A stretch of 64,000 nt of DNA, taken from positions 45,598-109,597 of the forward strand of contig JANQJS010000033.1 in the NCBI GenBank assembly GCA_028281535.1, given 5' to 3'. The notes under the pieces were generated by a model. That model was not told the origin of the DNA. It made no database searches and saw nothing but the letters and a program-made list of their open reading frames with translations. How positions within the stretch are numbered: position 1 is the stretch's first letter; each line of letters starts with the position of its first letter. A program made the position numbers and the translations under genes. This DNA is from Sedimentisphaerales bacterium. GTDB taxonomy: Bacteria; Planctomycetota; Phycisphaerae; Sedimentisphaerales; SM23-30. Of the stretch, positions 1 to 10,415 are shown piece after piece.

Positions 1-625
1 GCGTTTGACTACCATCCCCAAAAATAGTAATTGATTCATTACGAAGAGCCTGCAAAATAAAATTACTCACCACCCGCCCATCATCAGGTCGCATCCTGGG
101 ACCAAAGGTATTAAAAATTCGAACGATACGAATATCGACATCGTTTTCACGATGATAATCAAACATCAATGTCTCGGCAATCCGCTTACCTTCATCATAA
201 CAACTTCGTGGCCCAATTGGGTTGACATTACCCGAGTAATCTTCCTTTTGAGGATGGACCAAGGGATCTCCATACACCTCAGAGGTCGACGCTTGAAATA
301 CGCGAGCCTTAACTTCTGTCGCTAACTTTAACGCATTAATCACTCCCATCACTGAGGTCAAAACCGTCTTAACAGGACTTCGTTGGTAATGTATGGGAGA
401 TGCTGGACAAGCTAAATTATAGATATAATCTACTTCCATCCGGTAAGGATCTGTGACGTCATGACGAAAGATTTCTAAATCATCATTATGCAACAAGTGG
501 CGAATATTATCACGGCTACCGGTATGAAAGTTATCGATAATAATGACGGAATGACCTTCATTCAATAATCGTTCAGTCAAATGACTTCCAATAAACCCAG
601 CACCACCAGTGATCAATACTTTCAA
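1..625 (-). CDS. UDP-glucuronate decarboxylase (UDP-xylose synthase), 3' end cut by the window
   Basis: This NAD-dependent short-chain dehydrogenase/epimerase converts UDP-glucuronate to UDP-xylose. The translated start reads [15 protein letters not shown], giving the Rossmann GGxGFxGS motif at residues 7-13. [10 protein letters not shown] and the catalytic YxxxK (CYDEGKR) follow, as is typical of the UXS family. The gene starts with TTG at 623-625, preceded by GGAG seven bases upstream; no ATG fits. It lies 35 bp after the UDP-glucose dehydrogenase gene in the same orientation, so the two enzymes make consecutive steps (UDP-Glc to UDP-GlcA to UDP-Xyl) for a surface polysaccharide. About 208 codons are visible; the family is usually 310-340 residues, so roughly the last third lies outside the window. 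Other UDP-sugar epimerases are possible but fit less well. Confidence 0.9.
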   Translation of the reverse strand, partial: MKVLITGGAGFIGSHLTERLLNEGHSVIIIDNFHTGSRDNIRHLLHNDDLEIFRHDVTDPYRMEVDYIYNLACPASPIHYQRSPVKTVLTSVMGVINALKLATEVKARVFQASTSEVYGDPLVHPQKEDYSGNVNPIGPRSCYDEGKRIAETLMFDYHRENDVDIRIVRIFNTFGPRMRPDDGRVVSNFILQALRNESITIFGDGSQT

Positions 626-660
626 AACAATACTCCTTTTCGATACGATTCCGCTCTAAT

Positions 661-1989
661 TTATACGGTCACATTACCGGGCTCAACAACCGGCCGGCCT
701 ATACAATAATATTCAATCCCCTGTTTGGCAACAAAAGAAGGATCATATAAATTCCGACCATCAAAAATAACCGGTTTTGATAACTTTTCACGTATCCTTT
801 CAAAATCAGGCGTTCTAAATTCCTGCCAATCTGTAAAAATAACCAGAGCGTCTGCCCCTTCTAATGCTTCATAAGAATCTTCAAACATCGGGACATTATC
901 TCCAAATTCACCTCGCGAGTTTTCCATAGCAACAGGATCATGAGCGCGAATTTGAATCCCTTTGTCTAATAATATCTTTATACCAGCAATCGCTGGGGAC
1001 TCACGAATATCATCGGTTTTAGCTTTAAATGCCAATCCCCAAACAGCCAAGGTAGTTTTATCGCAATTCTCACCGAAATATTCAATGACTTTATTGGCAA
1101 ATTTAACTCGTTGACGTTGATTGGCATCTTCGACAGCCTCAACAATCGTCATCGGTGAATCATTATTTACACCCATTTTCATTAAGGCATTCACATCCTT
1201 AGGAAAACAGGAACCACCATACCCTACACCAGGGAATAAAAAGGCATTACCAATCCTGGAATCTGATCCCACACCTTTGCGAACAGAATTTACATCCGCA
1301 CCTACTTTTTCACATAGGTTCGCGATTTCATTCATGAATGAAATTTTCGTCGCCAGAAGTGCATTTGACGCATATTTAGTAACTTCAGCACTCGCTGGAT
1401 CCATCACCATCAACCGTTCACTCTTACGCATGAATGGAGCATAAATCTGCTTCATGATTTCTACAACGGCAGGATTCTCAGAACCAATTACGACACGATC
1501 TGGCTTAAAGAAATCGTCAATCGCAGCACCCTCTTTAAGAAATTCTGGGTTACTCACATAATCAAACGGATGAGCGGTTTCGGCGGCCATGACCTCTGAT
1601 ACTTTTTGATGTGTACCTACGGGCACCGTACTTTTTACCACAATGATACGATAACCATCCATCAACTGAGCAACTTCTTTAGCCACTGCCAATAGTGCCG
1701 TTAAATCTGCAGAACCATCTTCTTTTGGAGGTGTCCCCACCGCCAAAAAGATAACCAGCGAATTAGCAACAGCCTCAGCTAGATCGGTGGTAAACTGCAA
1801 ACGATTGGCCTTTACGTTTCGCTCAATGATCTCAGACAATCCCGGTTCATAAATTGGCACCTGACCTTTATGCAATTTTTCGATCTTGCTCGGATCATTA
1901 TCGATACAAATTACATGGTTGCCACCATCTGCCAGGCAAGTACCAGCAACCAATCCGACATAACCAACGCCTACAACACTGATCTTCAA
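661..1989 (-). CDS. ugd: UDP-glucose 6-dehydrogenase
   Basis: This enzyme oxidises UDP-glucose to UDP-glucuronate using two NAD+. The 442-residue length is normal for the family. The N-terminal NAD-binding motif GVGYVGL lies at residues 7-13, the SNPEFLKEG motif near 146-154, and the catalytic cysteine is C261 within GYGGSCFPKD. The C-terminal UDP-binding domain has the WGLAFKAKTDDIRESPA signature. Translation starts at a TTG (1987-1989) with GGAGT about nine bases upstream. The gene sits between an upstream NusG-like regulator and a downstream UDP-glucuronate decarboxylase on the same strand, so a role in exopolysaccharide or capsule precursor supply is inferred. Confidence 0.95.
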   Translation of the reverse strand: MKISVVGVGYVGLVAGTCLADGGNHVICIDNDPSKIEKLHKGQVPIYEPGLSEIIERNVKANRLQFTTDLAEAVANSLVIFLAVGTPPKEDGSADLTALLAVAKEVAQLMDGYRIIVVKSTVPVGTHQKVSEVMAAETAHPFDYVSNPEFLKEGAAIDDFFKPDRVVIGSENPAVVEIMKQIYAPFMRKSERLMVMDPASAEVTKYASNALLATKISFMNEIANLCEKVGADVNSVRKGVGSDSRIGNAFLFPGVGYGGSCFPKDVNALMKMGVNNDSPMTIVEAVEDANQRQRVKFANKVIEYFGENCDKTTLAVWGLAFKAKTDDIRESPAIAGIKILLDKGIQIRAHDPVAMENSRGEFGDNVPMFEDSYEALEGADALVIFTDWQEFRTPDFERIREKLSKPVIFDGRNLYDPSFVAKQGIEYYCIGRPVVEPGNVTV

Positions 1990-2071
1990 GGTATATTACT
2001 CCTATTAATTAATAGATAAATTTTGAAAGAATAGAATTATGCGCACTCCGTCCCCGTCAGCGACATCGCGC

Positions 2072-2099
2072 TTTTTATATAAAACACTATATATAAAAA
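2072..2099. repeat. AT-only palindrome between nusG-like gene and ugd
   Basis: A perfect 10-bp inverted repeat (TTTTTATATA, 8-base loop, TATATAAAAA) sits in the 165-bp gap between the antiterminator gene and ugd. It contains no G or C in the stem, so it is a weak hairpin. It could be a pause or termination point that the upstream NusG-like protein acts on, but no RfaH-type ops element (GGCGGTAG) was found near it. Confidence 0.3.
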
Positions 2100-2154
2100 A
2101 GTTACAGCCAACTCTATTTCAAAAAAGGAAAAAAGCTAGCTGGTGTTTCTACTA

Positions 2155-2721
2155 TTATTCGACTGGCTCAAGCTGGTCGGAATCTATTTCAACCGTTGCA
2201 CCTTGGCCCAACATTTCTACTTTCAAAAACAGGCGAGACTGGTTCTTTTGTTTTAGCAAAATACCCTCAAGACCTAAAAATGGCCCTGAAATCACTCGAC
2301 AGCGCGTTCCGGCCTTTAATTTCGGATAAGGGTCTAAAGCTGCCCCAAGCTTAATTGCCTGATGAACCTGAGTGAGATCATTGATAAACGACTCCTGATC
2401 CACAACTTTGATGACCTGAGCAATACGGTCCGTAGTCATGGCCTTGTACTGCTCTTCCTCATTACCGCTGAAGAAAATATATCCGCTAAATAATGGTAAA
2501 TAGGACGTTAATTTCCTTCCCTTGCGGCGGGATACTTTCTCCACCAAAGGCAAAAAGTATGGGATATCCCAATTTTCGAAGGTACGCGCCAGGGCCTTCT
2601 CATGGCGAGACTTAGTTCTTGCCACCCACCACTGACCATAAATATCTGAAATATCTTCAGTTAGAGGATATAATATCGGAGGGTTATCTTCTAATTTTAC
2701 CATGAACTCACAAAAAACCAT
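2155..2721 (-). CDS. NusG/RfaH-like transcription antiterminator
   Basis: The 188-residue protein has the two-domain NusG layout. The N-terminal NGN domain starts near residue 30 with QWWVARTKSRHEKALAR and continues through YFLPLVEKVSRR and YLPLFSGYIFF. A C-terminal KOW domain follows near 138-188 (GTRCRVISGPFLGLEGILL). Specialised NusG paralogs (RfaH, UpxY, LoaP) are known to suppress termination in long polysaccharide operons. This copy heads a minus-strand operon with ugd and UDP-glucuronate decarboxylase, which fits that role. The first ATG (2721) has no clear Shine-Dalgarno sequence; an ATG at codon 7 (2703) is an equally possible start. It is not the housekeeping nusG, which normally lies with secE and ribosomal protein genes. 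Confidence 0.85.
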   Translation of the reverse strand: MVFCEFMVKLEDNPPILYPLTEDISDIYGQWWVARTKSRHEKALARTFENWDIPYFLPLVEKVSRRKGRKLTSYLPLFSGYIFFSGNEEEQYKAMTTDRIAQVIKVVDQESFINDLTQVHQAIKLGAALDPYPKLKAGTRCRVISGPFLGLEGILLKQKNQSRLFLKVEMLGQGATVEIDSDQLEPVE

Positions 2722-3013
2722 CGATTGAGACTAATCGGTCCATTTGTCCCTGCCAAATGACGATAAATCCATTAATAGCAATGTTATCGGCATTTTTGGA
2801 AGAAATATTCATTCATCACTCTTCGGTCATAAAAAATGTTAAAAACACCCAATAAGAGAATACTCAGGGCAATTTCAAACGTTAAAAATGAAAAGCCGAT
2901 ATTTTATAGGACAATGTGGCTGAAATCACGATTAATATCATCATCTTTTATGACCAAAACGTGTAAAATACTGTAATTCATTGCTAAGAATAGTGTTCCA
3001 GAGAAATAAAAAT

Positions 3014-3646
3014 ATGAGTCAAATAAACCAATTATTTAAAAGAATCTTTGACCTGTTAGTTCTCATACTTTTATTTCCATTATTCATTGTGATATTTATA
3101 GTTATATTTATTCTAGCCTTTTGCTTTACGGGCCCTAAAGTCATTTTCTCACAAGAACGGGCCGGCAAAAACATGAAGCCATTTATCCTCTATAAATTCC
3201 GCACCATGAAGCTCAATTGTGACCCCTACGGGCCTTCTCCCAAAGATGGCGTCGATCCACGACTGACAAAAATTGGACGCTTTCTCCGCTGGACGTCACT
3301 GGATGAATTGCCCCAATTTTTCAATGTCCTCAAAGGAGACATGTCACTGGTTGGGCCAAGACCCCTCTATATGTCGCAAGCCCAGGAATGGAATGAGCAT
3401 CAACGCCAACGCCTAAACGTCAAACCGGGCATAACCGGCCTGGCACAGATCAGCGGCCGTGGGAGCCTGACCATTGAGGAAAAAATTGAACTGGATGTGA
3501 AATACGCCCTTACACAAAGTCTCTGGCAGGACGCTAAAATTCTTTTTCTCACCATCTTCACATTATTCCGCCCTTCTGATATTTACGAAAAACGCTATTC
3601 AAAAACAGAAGAAACACGCAATCATTCAGACGGTTCTAAAGAATAA
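3014..3646 (+). CDS. Undecaprenyl-phosphate sugar-1-phosphate transferase (priming transferase)
   Basis: This belongs to the bacterial sugar transferase family (PglC/WcaJ catalytic domain), which loads a sugar-1-phosphate onto undecaprenyl phosphate to start a surface glycan. From the ATG at 3014 it has 210 residues. One hydrophobic hairpin or membrane segment spans residues 8-34, followed by the hallmarks FYKFRTM-like (ILYKFRTMK), TSLDELPQFFNVLKGDMSLVGPRP and KPGITGLAQISGRG. It is the short, single-membrane-segment form. A TTG at 2981 would add 11 residues, but the ATG is preferred. The gene is divergent from the NusG-like/ugd operon and probably belongs to the same polysaccharide locus. Confidence 0.9.
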   Translation: MSQINQLFKRIFDLLVLILLFPLFIVIFIVIFILAFCFTGPKVIFSQERAGKNMKPFILYKFRTMKLNCDPYGPSPKDGVDPRLTKIGRFLRWTSLDELPQFFNVLKGDMSLVGPRPLYMSQAQEWNEHQRQRLNVKPGITGLAQISGRGSLTIEEKIELDVKYALTQSLWQDAKILFLTIFTLFRPSDIYEKRYSKTEETRNHSDGSKE

Positions 3647-3692
3647 ATCATACACACATTTTTAGCTCACAATCGGTAAACATAATCGATAT

Positions 3693-6600
3693 TTATTCCA
3701 ACCAATTCGCCGACAATACAGAAAAATCAATCATATTAAAAAAGCCATCGCCACCATTTGGAGCTAAATCAGAAAAAGGTGAACCACTTTGCATCCACTC
3801 ATCAACAAAACTATCGATATCACTAGAGGTATTATATTGCAAAAATTTCGCCCAGTCGGCCATATTAATAAAACCATCTCGGCCGCTGGGAGCTTTATCA
3901 TGCTGTAATGATTTTTTCAACCATGACTCGTTAAACAATTGAAGATCTACTAAATCAACGGTATCTGTACAATTCAGATCACCTTCTATAAAAGGCTGCC
4001 ATGCTAATCGCGGTGTATTTAATGCCTCGCAAATATCCCAAATATCATCAGTACCATTGTTGGATTCGCCAATAAAATCCCATCCGGTATCAATGAAGGT
4101 TTTACGTAGTATCATTTGTTGATTCATTACTGCAATCACCTCGACAGGATCCAGTTGATTTCCAATGCCTGTCAATTCTGGATTGACAGTTTGATTCCAA
4201 AAACAATTATTATATACAGGATCTGTGCTAAATTCGCCACCTGTATCCCGACCTGAAAATCCGCCGACATTGGTGTTTCCTGTTACAATCGCACTAGAAT
4301 ATGCATTAACAATGGTAGCCGAATTTCCGCCGAGAAACCCGCCGACATCATTATCACCCGAAACATCTCCTAGATTATAACAATTCGAAATAGTTGCTTC
4401 ATCCATGTAGCCAACGAACCCACCGATAAGCATCATACCAGTCACATCCCCCACATTATAACTATTTGAAACATCTGTCAAAAAGCCAATACCAATACAT
4501 CCACCGAGATATTCATCACCAGAAATATTCCCAATATTATAACACCTGGCAATCAGACTATTATCACTCGCACCAACAATTCCACCAAGTGCTGAATTTC
4601 CTGTTATATCTGCCTTATTAAAACATGATAAAATTTGCGATTCATAGCTATAACCAATGATCCCACCTGCATAGGAAAGCATACCACTCAAGATGCTGGT
4701 ATTATAAGAATCCTTAATAATACAATCAGAAGTTGATCCTATCAAACCACCAATGGCGCCATAGCCTGAAACATTTCCATTAATGGAACGACAATTCTCA
4801 ACCAATCCGCCATGGGCTGCTCCAATTAATCCACCCGTGGCATATTCGCCAAAGATATTTGGCTGGATTACCTGGCAATTTCGAACAATCCCATTATTCA
4901 TTTTTCCAATAAGACTTCCAATATGTTCACCACCCTGTGATGAAGCTGTGGGATTGATGACTATTACATTTTCGATCAGCGTATTAGGTTCATCAATACA
5001 ACTAAAAATACCAACATCACTTTCATGGTTATAATTAAAGCCGGAAATAGAAAAATGATTACCATTAAAACAACCAATAAATGGATCTTGACTTGATCCA
5101 ATCCTATTAAAGCTATTATTGGTAAAACCTGACAGATCGATATCATTCATTAAAATAAAGCTTTTATTGAGATCAGTATTCACAAATCCAATACGATTTA
5201 ACTGCTCGGCAGTTGTGATCTGGAATGGATCGTTTTTCGTTCCTGTCCCTCCCGAGAAAGCCTCAACAACATCTAAATCAAATAGTCGTGATTTAACTTG
5301 CCCATTATAGGTGGCGGTGAACTTCAACTGATAATGTCCAAGATCGGTAAATAATACCATGACATTTTCCGCAAATGGATCAGGACTAAAGGTCACAGGT
5401 GCTGGCCCATTCATGAGTTCCCACTCAACGGATGCTGCTCCTGGTGATACGACACAATCCAAAAGCACCTGCCCTGTCAGAGGATGCGATACGCTACCGA
5501 TATTCAGATCGAGACTCGCATAAGGTTCACCAACGACACCGACAAAAAGTTCGGGGGCTCCAGGTGCCTGCCATTGTAGACTTGGATAATCGAATCCATC
5601 GCATATGTCCCAGTCATTCACAAAATCCCAGTCGGTATAATTGCTCATCGCATACATTTGTTCAGTCGTTCGGCCCGAACCACCATCGCTACTTGTTTTG
5701 CCTGAAGTGTCTTTATCCCAATATGAATTGATGACAGAATTATAAAAACTATCACCTATAAAACCACCCACAAACGAATTACCTGAAACGGCACCTATGC
5801 TATAACAGTCTTGCACGGTTCCCGTATCATCCACTTTTCCGGCAAATCCGCCCACATAGGTATTGCCATTAACTGATCCTGTAGCGTAACTATTTTCTAC
5901 ACTATCTGTTCCATCCAGATGGCCTAAGAAACCACCGACTTTTTCATTGCCACTTACATCAGAGATACTATAACAACGTCGAATTCTACTAACATTTGTG
6001 AGAGCACCGACAAGACCGCCAACCTCATCGTTACCATTGACAATACCGCTGGCATAACTGTTTTCAACAGGCCTGACACTCGCAGCCCCAACCAATCCAC
6101 CAGCCGCATGTCCTGTTGCCATCACGTGACTACTGCTATAACATAAATCTATGCTAGATGTATTTTGTCCCGTCAAACCACCAACATAATCAACACCTTC
6201 TATCGATCCAGTGCTATAACAATTGGTTAAATAACCAAAATATTCTCTCCCGCTAAATCCACCGACATAGGAAATGCCAGAAACCATCGCTTCGCTATAA
6301 CAATCCTGGATAACACCGTTGTTAGCACCTAGCAATCCACCGACATAGCTATTACCCGAAACCATTCCTCGAGAAAAACTATTTTCCATCTCCATAAATC
6401 TCGTATAGGTTGCATCTTTTAGCCATCCAATCAATCCTCCGACATACTCATTTCCGATCACTGTGGCATCCGATTCACAATTGTAGATAGCCCCCTCGGA
6501 CTCGAGCTGCCCAATTAACCCTCCAACATAGTCGTTACCAGATATTTGCCCACCTTGCAGGTGACAATTATCCATTATAACCTCACGCATTCTACCGACC

Positions 6601-9600
6601 AGTGAGCCAGTATAGTTTTGCCCAACAACATTTGGATCAATTAAGGTAAGGTCCTGAACAAAAACATGATTATCTCTCGCTGAAACCAGTCCAAAAAGCC
6701 CCACTTCCGATGTGGACGGTTTATTAATGGTCAAATTAGATATCGAATGATGATTACCATCTAGAAAACCCTTAAAAGGTCTAAATTGACCGATACCAAT
6801 GATATTATAGTCGGTTGCTCCTAGATCAGACATATCAATGTCGGCAATCAATTGGAAATTTTTATCCCAAAGAAATGGAAAAACACCAACTTGATTCATT
6901 TGCTCAGCTGTTTCAATTAAAATGGGATCATTGGCTTGGCCCGTTGAATTTGGATCTACGAAGGGGCAATTATCGATCGGATCACCGGGAAGATTTTCCC
7001 AAGCAAGCCATGGATAACTCACACCTTCGTCTAATGTCCATAGCTTATCAGCGCAACCCCATCCCACATAGGTCGATGCCATTTGCATTTCAGCCGTAGT
7101 TTTACCTTCACCGGCGGCACTAGTTAACATACCCGAGGTCTCGGTATTCCAAAATGAGGAAAAAGTACCATGAGGACTATCTTCCTGGCCAACAAGACCC
7201 CCTAATGAACTAAAACCATTCACACCTGCCAGGTTGTAGCATTTATAAATAAGACCACTTGATTCATTTCTTCCACATACCCCTCCAGCAACTGTAGAGC
7301 CGGCAATACCGCCGAGATTGTAACAATCTGAAATCGTTCCACCGTTAGATCCCACAACGCCCCCCACATAAGTTGACGTGAGGGTTCCCGTCACTGAAGC
7401 AATACTAAAACAAGATTGAATTTGACCATTGTTATCTCCAACCAAACCACCTAATTGGGATTCACCTCTGACAAGCGCTTCGCTATAAGCCTCATCAATA
7501 ATCGTTGAACTACGCCCAGCAAGTCCACCAACCGCTATATTTCCAGTAATCGTCCCATCACTAGAACAATGAATCATTTTTCGATCATTAGTAAGATCTC
7601 CGGTTATATAACCTACCACACCACCAACATAATTTGATGTCCCCGTAACATCACCTACCGATGTACAATTTTGGATCTGACCAATCCAATTTCCAACCAC
7701 TCCGCCCACCCTGGAGTTACCGAAAACGTCTGCGGCATTATAACAGTTATCAATCAACCCACTACTACCACGACCTATTACACCACCTACATAGTCCTGA
7801 CCTGTTACAGCACCTGATTGTACAAAACAATTTTCGATTGACGAACTGTAAATCAGTTTTCCAACCAAAGCTCCTACATTGTTATTACCGGTTACGTTCG
7901 AATTCGTAAGTGTAACATCTTTAATCCCAAGACCGTTTTCCTGAAGTCCGGTAGATACATAACCAAACAGTCCGACAGAATCTTGTCCAGGCGCATTATA
8001 GGTAAAATTCGAAATGGTGTATCCATCACCGTCAAATTGACCGGTAAATGGTAGAGATTCAAACTTACCTATGATATTAAAATCTGTTCCTGTCAATCCT
8101 GACAAATCGATATCTGAGGTTAATTTAATATGTTTATCCAAAAATCCAGGTATATGCCCAATACTATTGAGTTGATCAGCAGAATTAATCAGAAATGGGT
8201 CATTCGGTTCTCCATTACCGCTTAATGGAATAAACGGACAATTAGTGATCACATTCCCTGGTAATCCTTGCCAGAATAAAGCAGGTGCGTCATTTCCTTC
8301 ATCGATGGTCCAATCGTTATCTAAACAACCCCACCCTACAAAAGTCGAAGCCAATTGTAATTCTGCTGTGGTTTTACCTTCGCCACTGGCACTGGTTGCC
8401 TGACCGGATGACATCGTATTCCAATAGGAAGAATAGGTCGGTAATTCCAGGGTATCTTCTCCAACTAATCCTCCGGTATTGGTCACGCCTGAAACCGGAC
8501 TTTCACTATAACATAAAGAAATTAAACCACCATCATTAAAGCCAACCAAACCGCCGACACGATCGTTACCGTTTACATTACCTAAGCTGTAACTGGACTT
8601 TAGATGATTACTTGCAAAAAGACCAACCAAGCCGCCAACTTGAAAATTACCCGTCACATTACAGGTTGAATAGCAACCACTGATACTCGACGAACTTCCA
8701 GATAATCCCCCAACATTAATATCTCCAACAACAACACCTGTACTATAACAATTATAAATATGACTACCAGCACCAACTAAACCACCCGCTCTTTCAAAAC
8801 CGGTCACATCAGCGATAGCAAAACAATTCTCCATCACACCCGAATTAATCCCTACCAAACCTCCAACCGATGTATGACTAGCAATGACCGTACACTGGCT
8901 GTTACAATTTGATATCTTGCTTTGGAAACTATGACCAATTAATCCTCCAATGTATGATTCACCTGATATTTGACCACCTTGTACGCTGCAATTTTCAACC
9001 GCTACGTCTCTGTCCATACGTCCAACCAAAGCACCAGTATATCGCTTTGCTGTAATATTGGGATTGATCAGCGTCACATTTTTTATTTCAACGATTCTCT
9101 CTGGGTCTCCTCTGGCAATACCAAATAATCCGATTCTCTCCTCGTTAACGTCATGATAATTCAAGTTCATGACAGAAAAACCATTTCCATCAAAACCACC
9201 TGAAAAAGGCAAACATACACCACCAATCACATGATAATTTGGATCACTCGCGGTGGCCATATCAATATCAGCTGTTAATAAAAAATGTTGATCCCAAAGA
9301 AGTGGTGCATGCGCAATACCATTCCATTGTTCTGCAGTCGATATCAAGTAGGGAGTATTGGGGTCACCCGTACCACCATCACTGGTAAACGGACATGCAT
9401 CAATGCTGGCGCCCGGACTGTTTTCCCAGGAAAGACGCGGATAATCTAACCCATCATCGATGGTCCAATTTGCAGTGCCACAATTCCAATTATAAAATGT
9501 AGATTTATCCCACATCTCACTGGTTGTTAATCCCACACCGCCATCACTGGTATTCATACCTGAAGACACGGTGTCCCAAAAACAAGAAAATACACATCCA

Positions 9601-10415
9601 CTTCCCGGAATACGACCAATGAATCCCCCACTAGTGGCATTGCCGGTTACCTGTCCAATACTATACGAATTTATGACACGGCTGCCCGTATTAAGACCGA
9701 CAAACCCACCTACATCAATATTGCCAGAGACATTGCCAGTACTATAGCTATTATAAATGTATCTACTATTATACCCGACGAGTCCTCCAACACGATTATG
9801 GCTACCCACATTAGTCGTACTGAAACAATTTTCAATCAAACCATAATTTTCCCCTACCAACCCACCTGCCGCTTCATAAGTCGCGGTAACGCTGCCCCCC
9901 TGTACGCTACAGTTTGAAATGCTGGCATTATCTAGCCTTGCAACTAAACCACCCACAACACTGTACCCTTGGACGATGGGATTAATGACGTTGACATTTT
10001 TGATGATCAATCTATGATCAGATGACAGCCCATTCACATATCCAAAAATTCCTATATGAGTATCAAGGATATCATCATAATGAAAATTCATAACAGCATA
10101 TCCATTGCCATCAAAACATCCTGTGAAGGCTTGGTTATCAAGCCCATTATAGTAGCCAATGATATTGAAGAGATTGGCAGGATAAATACTCAAGTCAATG
10201 TCTGCCATGAGTATGAAATGTTTATCCCAATCCTGTTGATTTAAGCCAATGGTATTCATTTGTTCGGCGGTCCAGATTTGGTAGGGATCATTTGGATCAC
10301 CAGTACCGCCACCGTATTGGGCTTGGGTGGTTGAGCAGAATATTAACGTCAGTGAAACGATTGTCAGAAAAAATAGATAATTATGATTGATCTTATTAGG
10401 ATAGTTTTTGATCAT
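3693..10415 (-). CDS. Giant secreted GLUG-repeat protein with C-terminal dockerin-like repeats
   Basis: From the ATG at 10413-10415 (AAGG about 11 bases upstream) this is a 2240-residue protein with a clear signal peptide: charged MIKNYPNKINH, a hydrophobic core, and cleavage after STTQA. The mature part consists of five related modules of about 300-500 residues starting near 10.31, 9.38, 8.22, 6.95 and 5.25 kb. Each opens with a G(T)GxPNDPxxIxTAEQxNxIG stretch and an xADIDLS line, then runs through many GLUG-type units of the form VGGLVGxNxGxIxNCYSxGxVxG. An Ig/PKD-like segment lies near 5255-5570. The C-terminus (about 3693-3990) has paired DLNxDxxVDLxDLxxFxxxW repeats, the dockerin-like calcium-binding type common in Phycisphaerae. 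A cell-surface adhesin or matrix role is inferred. The frame stays open upstream to 10688, but the signal peptide argues for the shorter start. Confidence 0.85.
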   Translation of the reverse strand: MIKNYPNKINHNYLFFLTIVSLTLIFCSTTQAQYGGGTGDPNDPYQIWTAEQMNTIGLNQQDWDKHFILMADIDLSIYPANLFNIIGYYNGLDNQAFTGCFDGNGYAVMNFHYDDILDTHIGIFGYVNGLSSDHRLIIKNVNVINPIVQGYSVVGGLVARLDNASISNCSVQGGSVTATYEAAGGLVGENYGLIENCFSTTNVGSHNRVGGLVGYNSRYIYNSYSTGNVSGNIDVGGFVGLNTGSRVINSYSIGQVTGNATSGGFIGRIPGSGCVFSCFWDTVSSGMNTSDGGVGLTTSEMWDKSTFYNWNCGTANWTIDDGLDYPRLSWENSPGASIDACPFTSDGGTGDPNTPYLISTAEQWNGIAHAPLLWDQHFLLTADIDMATASDPNYHVIGGVCLPFSGGFDGNGFSVMNLNYHDVNEERIGLFGIARGDPERIVEIKNVTLINPNITAKRYTGALVGRMDRDVAVENCSVQGGQISGESYIGGLIGHSFQSKISNCNSQCTVIASHTSVGGLVGINSGVMENCFAIADVTGFERAGGLVGAGSHIYNCYSTGVVVGDINVGGLSGSSSSISGCYSTCNVTGNFQVGGLVGLFASNHLKSSYSLGNVNGNDRVGGLVGFNDGGLISLCYSESPVSGVTNTGGLVGEDTLELPTYSSYWNTMSSGQATSASGEGKTTAELQLASTFVGWGCLDNDWTIDEGNDAPALFWQGLPGNVITNCPFIPLSGNGEPNDPFLINSADQLNSIGHIPGFLDKHIKLTSDIDLSGLTGTDFNIIGKFESLPFTGQFDGDGYTISNFTYNAPGQDSVGLFGYVSTGLQENGLGIKDVTLTNSNVTGNNNVGALVGKLIYSSSIENCFVQSGAVTGQDYVGGVIGRGSSGLIDNCYNAADVFGNSRVGGVVGNWIGQIQNCTSVGDVTGTSNYVGGVVGYITGDLTNDRKMIHCSSDGTITGNIAVGGLAGRSSTIIDEAYSEALVRGESQLGGLVGDNNGQIQSCFSIASVTGTLTSTYVGGVVGSNGGTISDCYNLGGIAGSTVAGGVCGRNESSGLIYKCYNLAGVNGFSSLGGLVGQEDSPHGTFSSFWNTETSGMLTSAAGEGKTTAEMQMASTYVGWGCADKLWTLDEGVSYPWLAWENLPGDPIDNCPFVDPNSTGQANDPILIETAEQMNQVGVFPFLWDKNFQLIADIDMSDLGATDYNIIGIGQFRPFKGFLDGNHHSISNLTINKPSTSEVGLFGLVSARDNHVFVQDLTLIDPNVVGQNYTGSLVGRMREVIMDNCHLQGGQISGNDYVGGLIGQLESEGAIYNCESDATVIGNEYVGGLIGWLKDATYTRFMEMENSFSRGMVSGNSYVGGLLGANNGVIQDCYSEAMVSGISYVGGFSGREYFGYLTNCYSTGSIEGVDYVGGLTGQNTSSIDLCYSSSHVMATGHAAGGLVGAASVRPVENSYASGIVNGNDEVGGLVGALTNVSRIRRCYSISDVSGNEKVGGFLGHLDGTDSVENSYATGSVNGNTYVGGFAGKVDDTGTVQDCYSIGAVSGNSFVGGFIGDSFYNSVINSYWDKDTSGKTSSDGGSGRTTEQMYAMSNYTDWDFVNDWDICDGFDYPSLQWQAPGAPELFVGVVGEPYASLDLNIGSVSHPLTGQVLLDCVVSPGAASVEWELMNGPAPVTFSPDPFAENVMVLFTDLGHYQLKFTATYNGQVKSRLFDLDVVEAFSGGTGTKNDPFQITTAEQLNRIGFVNTDLNKSFILMNDIDLSGFTNNSFNRIGSSQDPFIGCFNGNHFSISGFNYNHESDVGIFSCIDEPNTLIENVIVINPTASSQGGEHIGSLIGKMNNGIVRNCQVIQPNIFGEYATGGLIGAAHGGLVENCRSINGNVSGYGAIGGLIGSTSDCIIKDSYNTSILSGMLSYAGGIIGYSYESQILSCFNKADITGNSALGGIVGASDNSLIARCYNIGNISGDEYLGGCIGIGFLTDVSNSYNVGDVTGMMLIGGFVGYMDEATISNCYNLGDVSGDNDVGGFLGGNSATIVNAYSSAIVTGNTNVGGFSGRDTGGEFSTDPVYNNCFWNQTVNPELTGIGNQLDPVEVIAVMNQQMILRKTFIDTGWDFIGESNNGTDDIWDICEALNTPRLAWQPFIEGDLNCTDTVDLVDLQLFNESWLKKSLQHDKAPSGRDGFINMADWAKFLQYNTSSDIDSFVDEWMQSGSPFSDLAPNGGDGFFNMIDFSVLSANWLE

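Noticed and set aside
2039..2329. 96-codon plus-strand frame overlapping the NusG-like gene
   Set aside because: It runs antisense to a clearly recognisable NusG-like gene and begins in AT-rich noncoding DNA.
4200..10300. Repetitive DNA that might be a CRISPR array
   Set aside because: The repetition is codon-phased GLUG protein repeats in one open frame, with no constant repeat and unique-spacer pattern.
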